DNA of 30,187 bases from an uncultured Collinsella sp. GTDB lineage: Bacteria; Actinomycetota; Coriobacteriia; Coriobacteriales; Coriobacteriaceae. The first letter of the stretch is position 1; each line of letters starts with the position of its first letter. The DNA lies in assembly GCA_958427145.1 (NCBI GenBank), contig CAUAAZ010000026.1:1-30187 (forward strand). Reading direction: 5' to 3'. Positions 7,717-15,066 of this stretch are shown piece after piece. The notes under the pieces were generated by a model that was not told where the DNA came from, did not search any database, and saw only the letters and a list, made by a program, of their open reading frames with translations. The translations under genes and the position numbers were made by a program.

Positions 7717-8472
7717 ATGGCCCGTAAAAAGAAAACCGACGACACCCTTGCCTTTGACAATGCAGCCAAGACGCTGCTCGCCAACATTCGCTTTGCGAGT
7801 GTCGATACGCCCATCAAGTCCATTACGGTGACCTCCTCCATTCCCAACGAGGGTAAGTCCACCATCGCGCTCAACCTGGCCCAGGCCATCGCAACCAGCG
7901 GCAAGAGCGTTCTGCTCGTTGAATGCGACATGCGCCACCGTACGCTTGCCAACATGCTGGGCGTCCGTCATGCCGGCGGCTTGTACGCTGTGCTTTCCGA
8001 TCAGATGTCGATCGATGAGGCCGTTATCGACACCGGCCAGCCCAACCTCTTCTTCCTCGACGCCGAGCCGCGCATTCCCAATCCGGCAGACATCATTGCC
8101 TCGCGCCGCTTTGCCAAGCTTGTTGCCGCGCTGGAGGAAAAGTACCAGTACGTCATCTTTGATACGCCGCCCGTGGGCACGTTTGTCGACGCTGCCGAAG
8201 TCGCTGCGATCACCGACGGCACCATCTATGTCATCCGTCAGGACTTTGCCAAGCGCAATGAGATCCTCGCTGCCTTCGATCAGCTCAACAAGGCCGAGGT
8301 CAACGTGATCGGTACGGTCATGAACTGCTGCGAGACTTCGAGTCACGACTACTATTACTCGTATTATGTCGGGGATAAGGGGCAGAACGACGCTGCAGCT
8401 GGGGTCAATCCCGCTGTCGGCGGCGCGGCTGCAACGGGCACCCCTGCGAAGGCGAAACGCTTTAAGAAATAA
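7717..8472 (+). CDS. Bacterial tyrosine kinase, CpsD/YwqD type
   Basis: This 251-aa cytoplasmic BY-kinase autophosphorylates on C-terminal tyrosines and controls polysaccharide assembly. Walker A (SSIPNEGKST, about residues 40-49), Walker A' (VLLVECDMR, about 66-73) and Walker B (VIFDTPP, about 146-152) are all present. A tyrosine cluster, DYYYSYY, lies at 211-217 and is followed by a Gly/Ala-rich basic tail. Unlike Gram-negative Wzc, it lacks membrane segments. It depends on the upstream Wzz-like partner, with which it is separated by 3 bases. The phosphatase gene follows. Confidence 0.92.
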   Translation: MARKKKTDDTLAFDNAAKTLLANIRFASVDTPIKSITVTSSIPNEGKSTIALNLAQAIATSGKSVLLVECDMRHRTLANMLGVRHAGGLYAVLSDQMSIDEAVIDTGQPNLFFLDAEPRIPNPADIIASRRFAKLVAALEEKYQYVIFDTPPVGTFVDAAEVAAITDGTIYVIRQDFAKRNEILAAFDQLNKAEVNVIGTVMNCCETSSHDYYYSYYVGDKGQNDAAAGVNPAVGGAAATGTPAKAKRFKK

Positions 8473-8497
8473 GCAACGACTCAGATAAGAGGGCGAT

Positions 8498-9148
8498 ATG
8501 CGAGACATCCATTGCCATATCCTGCCCGGAGTCGATGACGGCGCGGCAAACCTCGAGCAAAGCTTGGCGATGCTCGAGGCGGCTCGCGCCGTCGGCGTAA
8601 CGCACATGGTGTGCACGCCGCACTGCCGGGACCCATACTTTGACTACGCCAACATGTGGGAGGCGTATCGGTTGCTGTGTGCCCATGCGGGCGATATGCA
8701 GCTCCAGATGGGCTTTGAGGTCAACCACGCCAAGCTTATGGATTTGGGCATCGAATGGTCCGATCGCCTGCACTTTGATGGGTCGAACGAGTTTTTGCTT
8801 GAGCTCTCGACACGTGCCGATTCGTATGACTTTGAGGAATACGAGAACACGATTTACGACTTGCAGTGCCGCGGTTACCAGGTGATTATTGCCCATCCCG
8901 AGCGTTATCGCGCCATTCAAAAGGACGTAGGCATTGCCGAGCGTCTGGTCGATATGGGTTGTAAGCTGCAGGCTTCGGCTGATTTTATTGCCGGCGGGCG
9001 CTTTGGTCGCGAGAAAAAGCCGGCGCAGCGCCTGTTTGACAAGGGCCTGTACAGCTTTATCGCAAGCGACGCCCACAATGTTCGTCACTACGATTACCTA
9101 GCAAAGGCGCGGGCCAAGTTTAGCGTGCGAGGCGCTCATTTTCGCTAA
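8498..9148 (+). CDS. PHP-family tyrosine-protein phosphatase, CpsB/YwqE type
   Basis: This 216-aa metal-dependent phosphatase of the PHP superfamily reverses the autophosphorylation of the neighbouring tyrosine kinase. Metal-binding motifs are visible in order: HCHILPGVDDG at the N-terminus (His5 and His7), CTPHC near residue 42, FEVN, IIAHPERY and ASDAHN. These match CpsB/YwqE rather than the polymerase-associated PHP domains. It lies 25 bases after the kinase gene with ribosome site AGAGGGCG. No terminator is visible between it and the acetyltransferase gene that follows. Confidence 0.9.
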   Translation: MRDIHCHILPGVDDGAANLEQSLAMLEAARAVGVTHMVCTPHCRDPYFDYANMWEAYRLLCAHAGDMQLQMGFEVNHAKLMDLGIEWSDRLHFDGSNEFLLELSTRADSYDFEEYENTIYDLQCRGYQVIIAHPERYRAIQKDVGIAERLVDMGCKLQASADFIAGGRFGREKKPAQRLFDKGLYSFIASDAHNVRHYDYLAKARAKFSVRGAHFR

Positions 9149-9187
9149 AATCTGTCCCTAACGTTTGCTTTGAACGGAGGGGCGACC

Positions 9188-9688
9188 ATGGATATTCAAA
9201 TCAAGGCGGGATGCTTTGAGGATGCAGCGCTGGTGCGCCGCGCCGTCTTTGTGGACGAACAGGGTTACGAAATCGAGTTCGACCAGATCGATGAGGCTTC
9301 TGACTGCATTCATGTGACGCTGTACGTGGATGGTCAACTCACCGGCTGCTCGCGCGTGTTTCCCGAGGAACTGGAGCGCGCGGCAGATGCAGAGGCTCCG
9401 GTTTCGCCGGCGTGCGACTTGGACGAAGGCGTTGCGGCGGGGGAGACCTATATTATGGGGCGCGTCGCCGTGCTGTCCACCATGCGCCGTCGCGGTCTGG
9501 CAAGCAAGATTGTCGAAGCCAGCGAAGCTGCTGCGCGCGATGCCGGCGCCAAGCTCATAAAGTTGCATGCGCAGGAATACGTGCTGCCGCTCTATGCAAA
9601 GGCGGGCTACACGCAGATCGCGCCGGTGGACTACGAAGACGAAGGCCAGCCTCATGCCTGGATGGCCAAGCGCATGGGCGACAGATAG
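9188..9688 (+). CDS. GNAT-family N-acetyltransferase
   Basis: This 166-aa protein belongs to the GNAT fold that transfers an acetyl group from acetyl-CoA. The CoA-binding motif A is clear in GRVAVLSTMRRRGLASKIVE (about residues 96-115), and the C-terminal LYAKAGYTQ is the usual late strand-helix. The N-terminal RRAVFVDEQGYEIEFDQID resembles ElaA/YjcF-type members. The frame is open from TTG 9170, but ATG 9188 has the better ribosome site (GGAGGGG, 5 bases away). The acceptor substrate cannot be told from sequence. The gene may be read through from the capsule-regulation genes 39 bases upstream. Confidence 0.82.
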   Translation: MDIQIKAGCFEDAALVRRAVFVDEQGYEIEFDQIDEASDCIHVTLYVDGQLTGCSRVFPEELERAADAEAPVSPACDLDEGVAAGETYIMGRVAVLSTMRRRGLASKIVEASEAAARDAGAKLIKLHAQEYVLPLYAKAGYTQIAPVDYEDEGQPHAWMAKRMGDR

Positions 9689-9710
9689 GGACGTTCCTTT
9701 TCTGCTGGCA

Positions 9711-9752
9711 GTTGGGGACACTCCTTGGCAATCGACGCATGGGTGTTCCAAC
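9711..9752. repeat. Imperfect hairpin with a GGGGAC motif
   Basis: GTTGGGGACACTCC (9711-9724) can pair with GGGTGTTCCAAC (9741-9752) with two bulged bases. The GGGGAC core, preceded at 9688-9699 by GGGACGTTCCTT, recalls the GGGGACGGAGG repeats at 12034-12099 and 21502-21536. It may be a decayed member of that family. It is much weaker than the others. Confidence 0.3.
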
Positions 9753-9796
9753 ATACAGTTTTTCGATTCCGTATGTATATATGCGCGCTAATGGGT

Positions 9797-9858
9797 TATA
9801 AAATCTAAGTCTGAACATAGCAGGTCTGCAATGCGGCTCGGGCAACCGGGCCGTTTTT
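9797..9858 (+). terminator. Terminator hairpin in the htpG leader, downstream of a -10-like box
   Basis: An 8-bp GC-rich stem (9834-9841 with 9846-9853) closes a GCAA tetraloop and is followed by TTTTT (9854-9858), a classic intrinsic terminator shape. It lies 30 bases before ATG 9889. A -10-like TATAAA at 9797-9802 lies upstream, so an htpG transcript from there would have to pass through the hairpin. It may instead end the acetyltransferase transcript. No CIRCE or HAIR heat-shock operator was found. Confidence 0.55.
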
Positions 9859-9888
9859 GCGGGCAGGGGTAGCGCGAAAGGACTGCAC

Positions 9889-11913
9889 ATGCGTCAATTT
9901 AAGACCGAGAGCAAAAAACTGCTCGACCTTATGATCAATTCCATCTACACCAATAAGGAAATCTTCCTGCGCGAGCTTATCTCCAACGCGAGCGATGCTG
10001 TCGACAAGCTCAACTTTAAGAGCCTGCAGGACCCGAGCGTCAAGCTCGACCAGGGCGACCTGGCTATTCGCGTCTCCTTTGATAAAGACGCCCGCACCAT
10101 TACCATCTCAGATAACGGCATTGGCATGACCGCCGAGGAGCTCGAGCGCAATCTGGGCACCATCGCCCATTCCGGCTCTGAGGAGTTTAAGACCGAGAAC
10201 GCCGAGCAGCAGGGTTCGGATGTCGACATCATCGGCCAGTTTGGCGTGGGCTTCTACTCGGCCTTTATGGTCGCCAGCCATGTGAAGGTCGTGAGCCGCG
10301 CCTACGGCGAGGATGTCGCCCATGTGTGGGAGTCGGACGGTCTTGAGGGCTACACCATCGAGGACGGCGAGCGCGCCGAGCACGGTACCGATGTTATCCT
10401 GACGCTGCGCGAGAACGAGAAGCTCGACGCCGACGGCGAGGCCGAGACCTACGATCGCTTCCTGACCGAGTGGGGCCTCAAGAGCCTGATTCAGCAGTAC
10501 AGCAACTATGTGCGCTACCCGATTCAGATGATGGTGAGCAAGAGCCGTCAAAAGCCCAAGCCCGAGGACGCGCCGGAGGATTACAAGCCCGAGTACGAGG
10601 ACTACCAGGAGCTCGAGACCATCAACTCTATGACGCCGATCTGGAAAAAGCGCAGCTCCGACGTTGAACAGAAGGATTACAACGAGTTCTATAAGTCCAC
10701 GTTCCACGACTTTGACGATCCGGCGCGCACCATCAGTTTCCATGCTGAGGGCACGCTCGAGTATGACGCCCTGCTGTTTGTGCCGGGCCGCGCGCCGTTC
10801 GATCTGTACAGCAAGGACTACGAGAAGGGCCTGGCGCTCTATAGCTCCAACGTGCTGATTATGGAGAAGTGCGACGACCTGCTGCCCGACTACTACAACT
10901 TTGTCCGCGGCGTCGTGGATTCCGCCGACGTGTCGCTCAACATCTCGCGCGAGACGCTGCAGCAGAACCGTCAGCTCAAGGCCATCGCCAAGCGTGTGGA
11001 AAAGAAGATCACCGCCGACCTTGAGGATATGCGTGACAACGACCGCGAGGCCTACGAGAAGTTCTTTGAGAACTTTGGCCGCGGTCTTAAGTACGGCATC
11101 TACTCGAGCTATGGCATGAAGGCCGATGAGCTCGCCGACCTGCTGCTGTTCTGGTCTGCCAAGGAGCAGAAGATGATTACCCTGGCCGAGTATGCCAAGG
11201 GCATGCCCGAGGATCAGAAGGCCATCTACTACGCCGCCGGCGACTCGCGTGAGCGCTTGGCCAAGATGCCCGTGGTAAAGGGCGTGCTCGACCGCGGCTA
11301 TGACGTGCTGCTGCTGACGCAGGATGTGGATGAGTTCACGTTCCAGGCCATGCGTGAGTATGTTGCCGCCGATATGCCCAAGATCTATGAGGACGATGCT
11401 GCCCGCGAGGCTGCCGAGAAGGCCGTTGCCGACGGTGCTGAGCCCGAGGTCGAGGATCGTCACCTGGAGCTCAAGAACGTCGCGACCGGTGATCTTGACC
11501 TGGCGACCGAGGACGAGAAGAAGGAGGCCGAGGACGCCACCAAGGAGAACGAGGACCTCTTTAGCGCCATGAAGGAGGCGCTCGGCGACAAGGTCGAGAA
11601 GGTCGCCGTCTCTGCGCGCCTGACCGATGCTCCCGCGTGCATCACCACCGAGGGCCCGCTTTCGCTCGAGATGGAGAAGGTGCTCCAGAAGGGTCCCGAG
11701 GGCGCGCCCGACGGTATGCCCAAGAGCCAGCGCGTGCTCGAGCTCAACGCCAAGCACCCGGTCTTTGCCAAGCTCGTCGCTGCTCAGAAGGCGGGCGACG
11801 CCGACAAGATCAAGCAGTACTCCGGTCTGCTCTATGACCAGGCTCTGCTGGTCGAGGGTGTTCTGCCCGAGGACCCCGTGGCCTTCGCGGCGGCTGTCTG
11901 CAACTTGATGTAG
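9889..11913 (+). CDS. htpG: Molecular chaperone HtpG (Hsp90)
   Basis: HtpG is the bacterial Hsp90, an ATP-driven dimeric chaperone of the cytoplasm. At 674 aa it has the standard three domains. The N-terminal GHKL ATPase domain carries ELISNASDAVDKL (Glu29, Asn33), DNGIGM (75-80), GTIAHSG and GQFGVGFYSAFM (116-127). The middle domain includes NISRETLQQNRQL with the catalytic-loop arginine. The C-terminal dimerisation domain ends in LLYDQALLVEG and a short tail. The ribosome site GAAAGGA precedes ATG 9889. The stretch around residues 520-560 is unusually rich in Glu, Asp and Lys and probably forms a charged linker. A large palindrome begins 31 bases after the stop. Confidence 0.97.
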   Translation: MRQFKTESKKLLDLMINSIYTNKEIFLRELISNASDAVDKLNFKSLQDPSVKLDQGDLAIRVSFDKDARTITISDNGIGMTAEELERNLGTIAHSGSEEFKTENAEQQGSDVDIIGQFGVGFYSAFMVASHVKVVSRAYGEDVAHVWESDGLEGYTIEDGERAEHGTDVILTLRENEKLDADGEAETYDRFLTEWGLKSLIQQYSNYVRYPIQMMVSKSRQKPKPEDAPEDYKPEYEDYQELETINSMTPIWKKRSSDVEQKDYNEFYKSTFHDFDDPARTISFHAEGTLEYDALLFVPGRAPFDLYSKDYEKGLALYSSNVLIMEKCDDLLPDYYNFVRGVVDSADVSLNISRETLQQNRQLKAIAKRVEKKITADLEDMRDNDREAYEKFFENFGRGLKYGIYSSYGMKADELADLLLFWSAKEQKMITLAEYAKGMPEDQKAIYYAAGDSRERLAKMPVVKGVLDRGYDVLLLTQDVDEFTFQAMREYVAADMPKIYEDDAAREAAEKAVADGAEPEVEDRHLELKNVATGDLDLATEDEKKEAEDATKENEDLFSAMKEALGDKVEKVAVSARLTDAPACITTEGPLSLEMEKVLQKGPEGAPDGMPKSQRVLELNAKHPVFAKLVAAQKAGDADKIKQYSGLLYDQALLVEGVLPEDPVAFAAAVCNLM

Positions 11914-11943
11914 TTCGGGGATACGGCACCGTAACTAGATTAG

Positions 11944-12013
11944 AACGAGAGTGGATAATCTCCCACTTTTGGCTCGAATGCGGGCTTGAAGTGGGAGATT
12001 TTCCACTCTCGTT
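11944..12013. repeat. Palindrome with 25-nt arms downstream of htpG
   Basis: The arms 11944-11968 and 11989-12013 are inverted copies that match at 24 of 25 bases, with a 20-nt loop. The right arm continues into TTTCCTTTTG, so the structure could also end the htpG transcript. It is immediately followed by a second palindrome. Confidence 0.8.
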
Positions 12014-12023
12014 TCCTTTTGAA

Positions 12024-12108
12024 TGATCCCTTGGGGACGGATGAAAACGGATCACCGAGGGGGTCGGTCTGATCCGGTGATCCGTTTTCCTCCGTCCCCA
12101 AGGGATCA
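12024..12108. repeat. Palindrome with 34-nt arms, GGGGACGGA repeat family
   Basis: The arms 12024-12057 and 12075-12108 are inverted copies matching at 33 of 34 bases around a 17-nt loop. The 23 bases at 12078-12100 recur identically at 21485-21507 in another palindrome of this window. This marks a dispersed repeat family of REP/REPIN type. The remaining part of this gap (12109-12249) holds only the yhgE promoter region. Confidence 0.85.
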
Positions 12109-12157
12109 ATTATTTGTCGGGGTTGTGGTTTTGTGAGCTGCTGGAATTAAAGATACT

Positions 12158-12193
12158 GTACATCTGTACGTTAACTTATCTTCGTAGTATATT
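12158..12193 (+). promoter_or_regulatory. Possible promoter and operator of the YhgE/Pip genes
   Basis: The inverted repeat GTACA-TC-TGTAC (12158-12169) overlaps a weak -35, TGTACG (12165-12170). That is followed after 17 bp by a -10-like TATATT (12188-12193). The predicted start near 12200 would give a leader of about 50 nt before ATG 12250. Confidence 0.35.
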
Positions 12194-12249
12194 GCTACCC
12201 GCAAAACTCAGCACCATTGTGCCGCTAGGCACTAAAGAGCCTACGTACA

Positions 12250-15066
12250 ATGGTTGTCGATAGTACGATTCGATTCAATGACAGGATGGATGGTCCAAGC
12301 GTGAGTCTCGGCAGCAAACTATCCGATGCAAAGGTCTCCTTTGCGATATTCAAGCGCGACATTAAGCGACTACTTGTGAACCCCGTCGCCTTGGTGGTTA
12401 CCCTCGGCGTGTGCGTTATTCCCTCGCTGTATGCCTGGTACAACATCGTGGCAAACTGGGATCCGTACGGAAGCACTCAGGGTATCAAGATTGCCATCGC
12501 CAACAACGATCAGGGCACCCAAAACGACCTGGTGGGTGAGCTCAACGCGGGTGATAAGGTCGTCGATCAGCTCAAGGAGAACGATCAGTTGGGCTGGACC
12601 TTCGTCGATTCGGCGGCCGACGCCAAGGAGGGCGTCGAGAGCGGTGAGTACTATGCGGCCATCGTAATCCCCAAGAACTTCTCGGATAACCTGGTCTCGA
12701 TGCTCGACGGCAACTACCATCAGCCCAAGCTTACGTACTACGTCAATGAGAAAAAGAGCGCTATTGCACCCAAGGTTACCGACACCGGTGCAAACACCAT
12801 CGAGCAGCAGATTAACTCGGAGTTCGTCTCCACGGTGGGTGAGACCGTTGCCAGTATTGCCAAGGATGCCGGAGTCGATTTAAAGGACAAGGCAATCCAG
12901 GCTCAGGATTCGTTGGCCGGTTCGGTATCAGAGGCTTCTGATACGTTGGGCGAAGTGCGCGATTCGATTGGCGACATGAATGCCGCCATCGATAAGACGA
13001 GTGGTTCCATTGCCTCGGCAGATGCAGCACTTGCCGGTCTGCAGGGTCAGGCGCCGTCACTGACGCAGGCGATCTCCCAGGGCAATGACCTGCTGGGCGA
13101 GGCCCGCACTACGGCGGGTAACTCCATCACCTCGCTCTCCAAGGCGCTCTCGGAAGGCAGCCTTGCGCTCACCAAGACGTCAGCCTCCGCGAACGCTGCG
13201 ATTGGCAAGCTGACGGGCGCGGTCACATCTACGACCACCCGTATCGACAACTCGCTTGAGTCTCTCCAAGCGACGATCGACCACAATAAGGCCGTTATCG
13301 GCCACTTGGAAATTCTCGTCAATGACACGTCGACAGGTTCCAAGGAAATTGACGCGCGCATTGTATCGACCATCAATTTGCTCCGCGAGCAGAATGAAAA
13401 GCTTCAGAGCATCAAGGACGGTCTGTCTGCGCAGTCGAGCGCCATGGCGAATGACGCCGCGGCTGTCTCGGGTGCCAGCGACGCTATCAATAACGCAATT
13501 CAGACCGGTGCGACTAACCTTGGCCAGGCCCAGACGGACCTGGGTCAAAACGCGCTGCCGAAGGCCTCGAGCGCGCTTGATTCCTTTGCCGCCGTCTCGG
13601 GTGATCTGACGGGAATCGTGTCTGGCCTCACGCCTACTATTGCAAGTGCGCGCGGTACACTTTCGCAACTCAACGCTACACTCGGTCAGGCCAAGACCAC
13701 GCTGTCCCAGACCGATGCCTCGCTTGCCAAGGTCCAGGACAAGCTCGCAACCGCCGCCAACGACATCGCGGCGCTACAGACCTCCGAGTCCATGGGCGAG
13801 CTGGCCGACCTGATGGGCGTCGACGTCGATGACGTTGCAGACTTCATGGCATCTCCGGTTGAGCTCGCGTCCAAGTCGATCTATCCGGTTAAGAGCTTCG
13901 GCTCGGGCATTGCCCCGTTCTATACCAATCTGGCGCTGTGGGTGGGCGGTTATGTACTCATCGCCATCTACAAGCTCGAGGTCGACCGCGAAGGCATCGG
14001 CAGCTTTACCGCGCGTCAGGGCTACTTTGGCCGCTGGCTGCTCCTGGTGATCCTGGGCGCGCTCCAGGCCATCATCGTTACGGTGGGCGATCTGGTGATT
14101 GGCGTGCAGTGCGTCAGCCCGCTGCTGTTCGTGCTGGGCGGCATCGCCATTTCGTTCACCTACGTCAATATCATCTATGCGCTGTCCACCACGTTTAAGC
14201 ATATCGGCAAGGCAATCGGTGTCATTCTCGTCATCGTGCAGATTCCGGGTTCGTCGGGCATGTACCCCATCGAGATGATGCCTGGCTTCTTCCAGTGGCT
14301 GCACCCACTGCTGCCCTTTACCTACGGCATCAATCTGCTGCGCGAGACGGTCGGCGGCATGTACTCGTTTAACTACCTGTTTAACCTGTGCATCCTGGGC
14401 GTGTTCTTGATCGTGGCGCTCTTTATCGGCCTGCAGCTGCGCCCGTTACTGCTCAACCTCAACCTTCTCTTTGATAAACAGCTTTCCACGACCGGTATGA
14501 TGATTTGCGAGTCCAACGACCTGCCGCGCCAGCGCTACTCGCTGCGCACGGCCATGCGTGTCATGCTCGATTCCGATTCGTACCGTCGCGAACTGCTCGA
14601 TCATGCGGTCGCCTTTGAACATCGCTACCCGTACTACATCAAGGGCGGTTTTGCCGCCGTGGTGGGCGTTCAGGTCCTGCTCTTTGTCCTGTCGACGGTT
14701 CTCGATATTGACAATAACGGCAAGATCATCCTGCTTGTTATTTGGATCATCTCGGTTATTGCCATCTGCGGCTGGCTTATCAATATCGAATATATCCGCG
14801 CGAGCCTCAATACCCAGATGCACATCTCGGCGCTTTCGGATGAGGACCTGCGTCGCGAGATGCGCGAGCACACGGCCGCCATTCCCGCCGCCCGCCACAT
14901 GTTTGGCCTCAACGCCAGCGAGCGTGGTGCCAAGGGCGGCGATCAGTCCACGGGCCGCTTGCCGCATATGGGCTCGCACCATAAATCTCAGGGCAGCGAT
15001 AGCTCAGCCACAAATGATGGAGATACCACCGCGCTTGGCAAGCACTCCAAAGGAGGTGAGGCATAA
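12250..15066 (+). CDS. YhgE/Pip family membrane protein with C-terminal ABC-2-type membrane domain (paralogue 1)
   Basis: This large membrane protein (938 aa) has one helix near residues 41-66 followed by the family's WDPYG motif. A long extracytoplasmic region (about 70-550) is rich in Ala, Ser, Thr and Asp and probably coiled. A block of about six membrane helices with ABC-2/permease character occupies 553-727. An extension with two more helices (about 797-850) and a polar tail follows. The family includes Lactococcus Pip (a phage receptor), Bacillus YhgE and EsaA of type VII secretion. No ATPase gene is adjacent. The next gene is a paralogue starting directly after this stop. ATG 12286 and GTG 12301 are alternative starts; none has a strong ribosome site. 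The molecular function is not established by sequence. Confidence 0.82.
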   Translation: MVVDSTIRFNDRMDGPSVSLGSKLSDAKVSFAIFKRDIKRLLVNPVALVVTLGVCVIPSLYAWYNIVANWDPYGSTQGIKIAIANNDQGTQNDLVGELNAGDKVVDQLKENDQLGWTFVDSAADAKEGVESGEYYAAIVIPKNFSDNLVSMLDGNYHQPKLTYYVNEKKSAIAPKVTDTGANTIEQQINSEFVSTVGETVASIAKDAGVDLKDKAIQAQDSLAGSVSEASDTLGEVRDSIGDMNAAIDKTSGSIASADAALAGLQGQAPSLTQAISQGNDLLGEARTTAGNSITSLSKALSEGSLALTKTSASANAAIGKLTGAVTSTTTRIDNSLESLQATIDHNKAVIGHLEILVNDTSTGSKEIDARIVSTINLLREQNEKLQSIKDGLSAQSSAMANDAAAVSGASDAINNAIQTGATNLGQAQTDLGQNALPKASSALDSFAAVSGDLTGIVSGLTPTIASARGTLSQLNATLGQAKTTLSQTDASLAKVQDKLATAANDIAALQTSESMGELADLMGVDVDDVADFMASPVELASKSIYPVKSFGSGIAPFYTNLALWVGGYVLIAIYKLEVDREGIGSFTARQGYFGRWLLLVILGALQAIIVTVGDLVIGVQCVSPLLFVLGGIAISFTYVNIIYALSTTFKHIGKAIGVILVIVQIPGSSGMYPIEMMPGFFQWLHPLLPFTYGINLLRETVGGMYSFNYLFNLCILGVFLIVALFIGLQLRPLLLNLNLLFDKQLSTTGMMICESNDLPRQRYSLRTAMRVMLDSDSYRRELLDHAVAFEHRYPYYIKGGFAAVVGVQVLLFVLSTVLDIDNNGKIILLVIWIISVIAICGWLINIEYIRASLNTQMHISALSDEDLRREMREHTAAIPAARHMFGLNASERGAKGGDQSTGRLPHMGSHHKSQGSDSSATNDGDTTALGKHSKGGEA

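Noticed and set aside
9689..9888. CIRCE or HAIR heat-shock operator before htpG
   Set aside because: Neither TTAGCACTC/GAGTGCTAA nor CTTGAGT/ACTCAAG is present.
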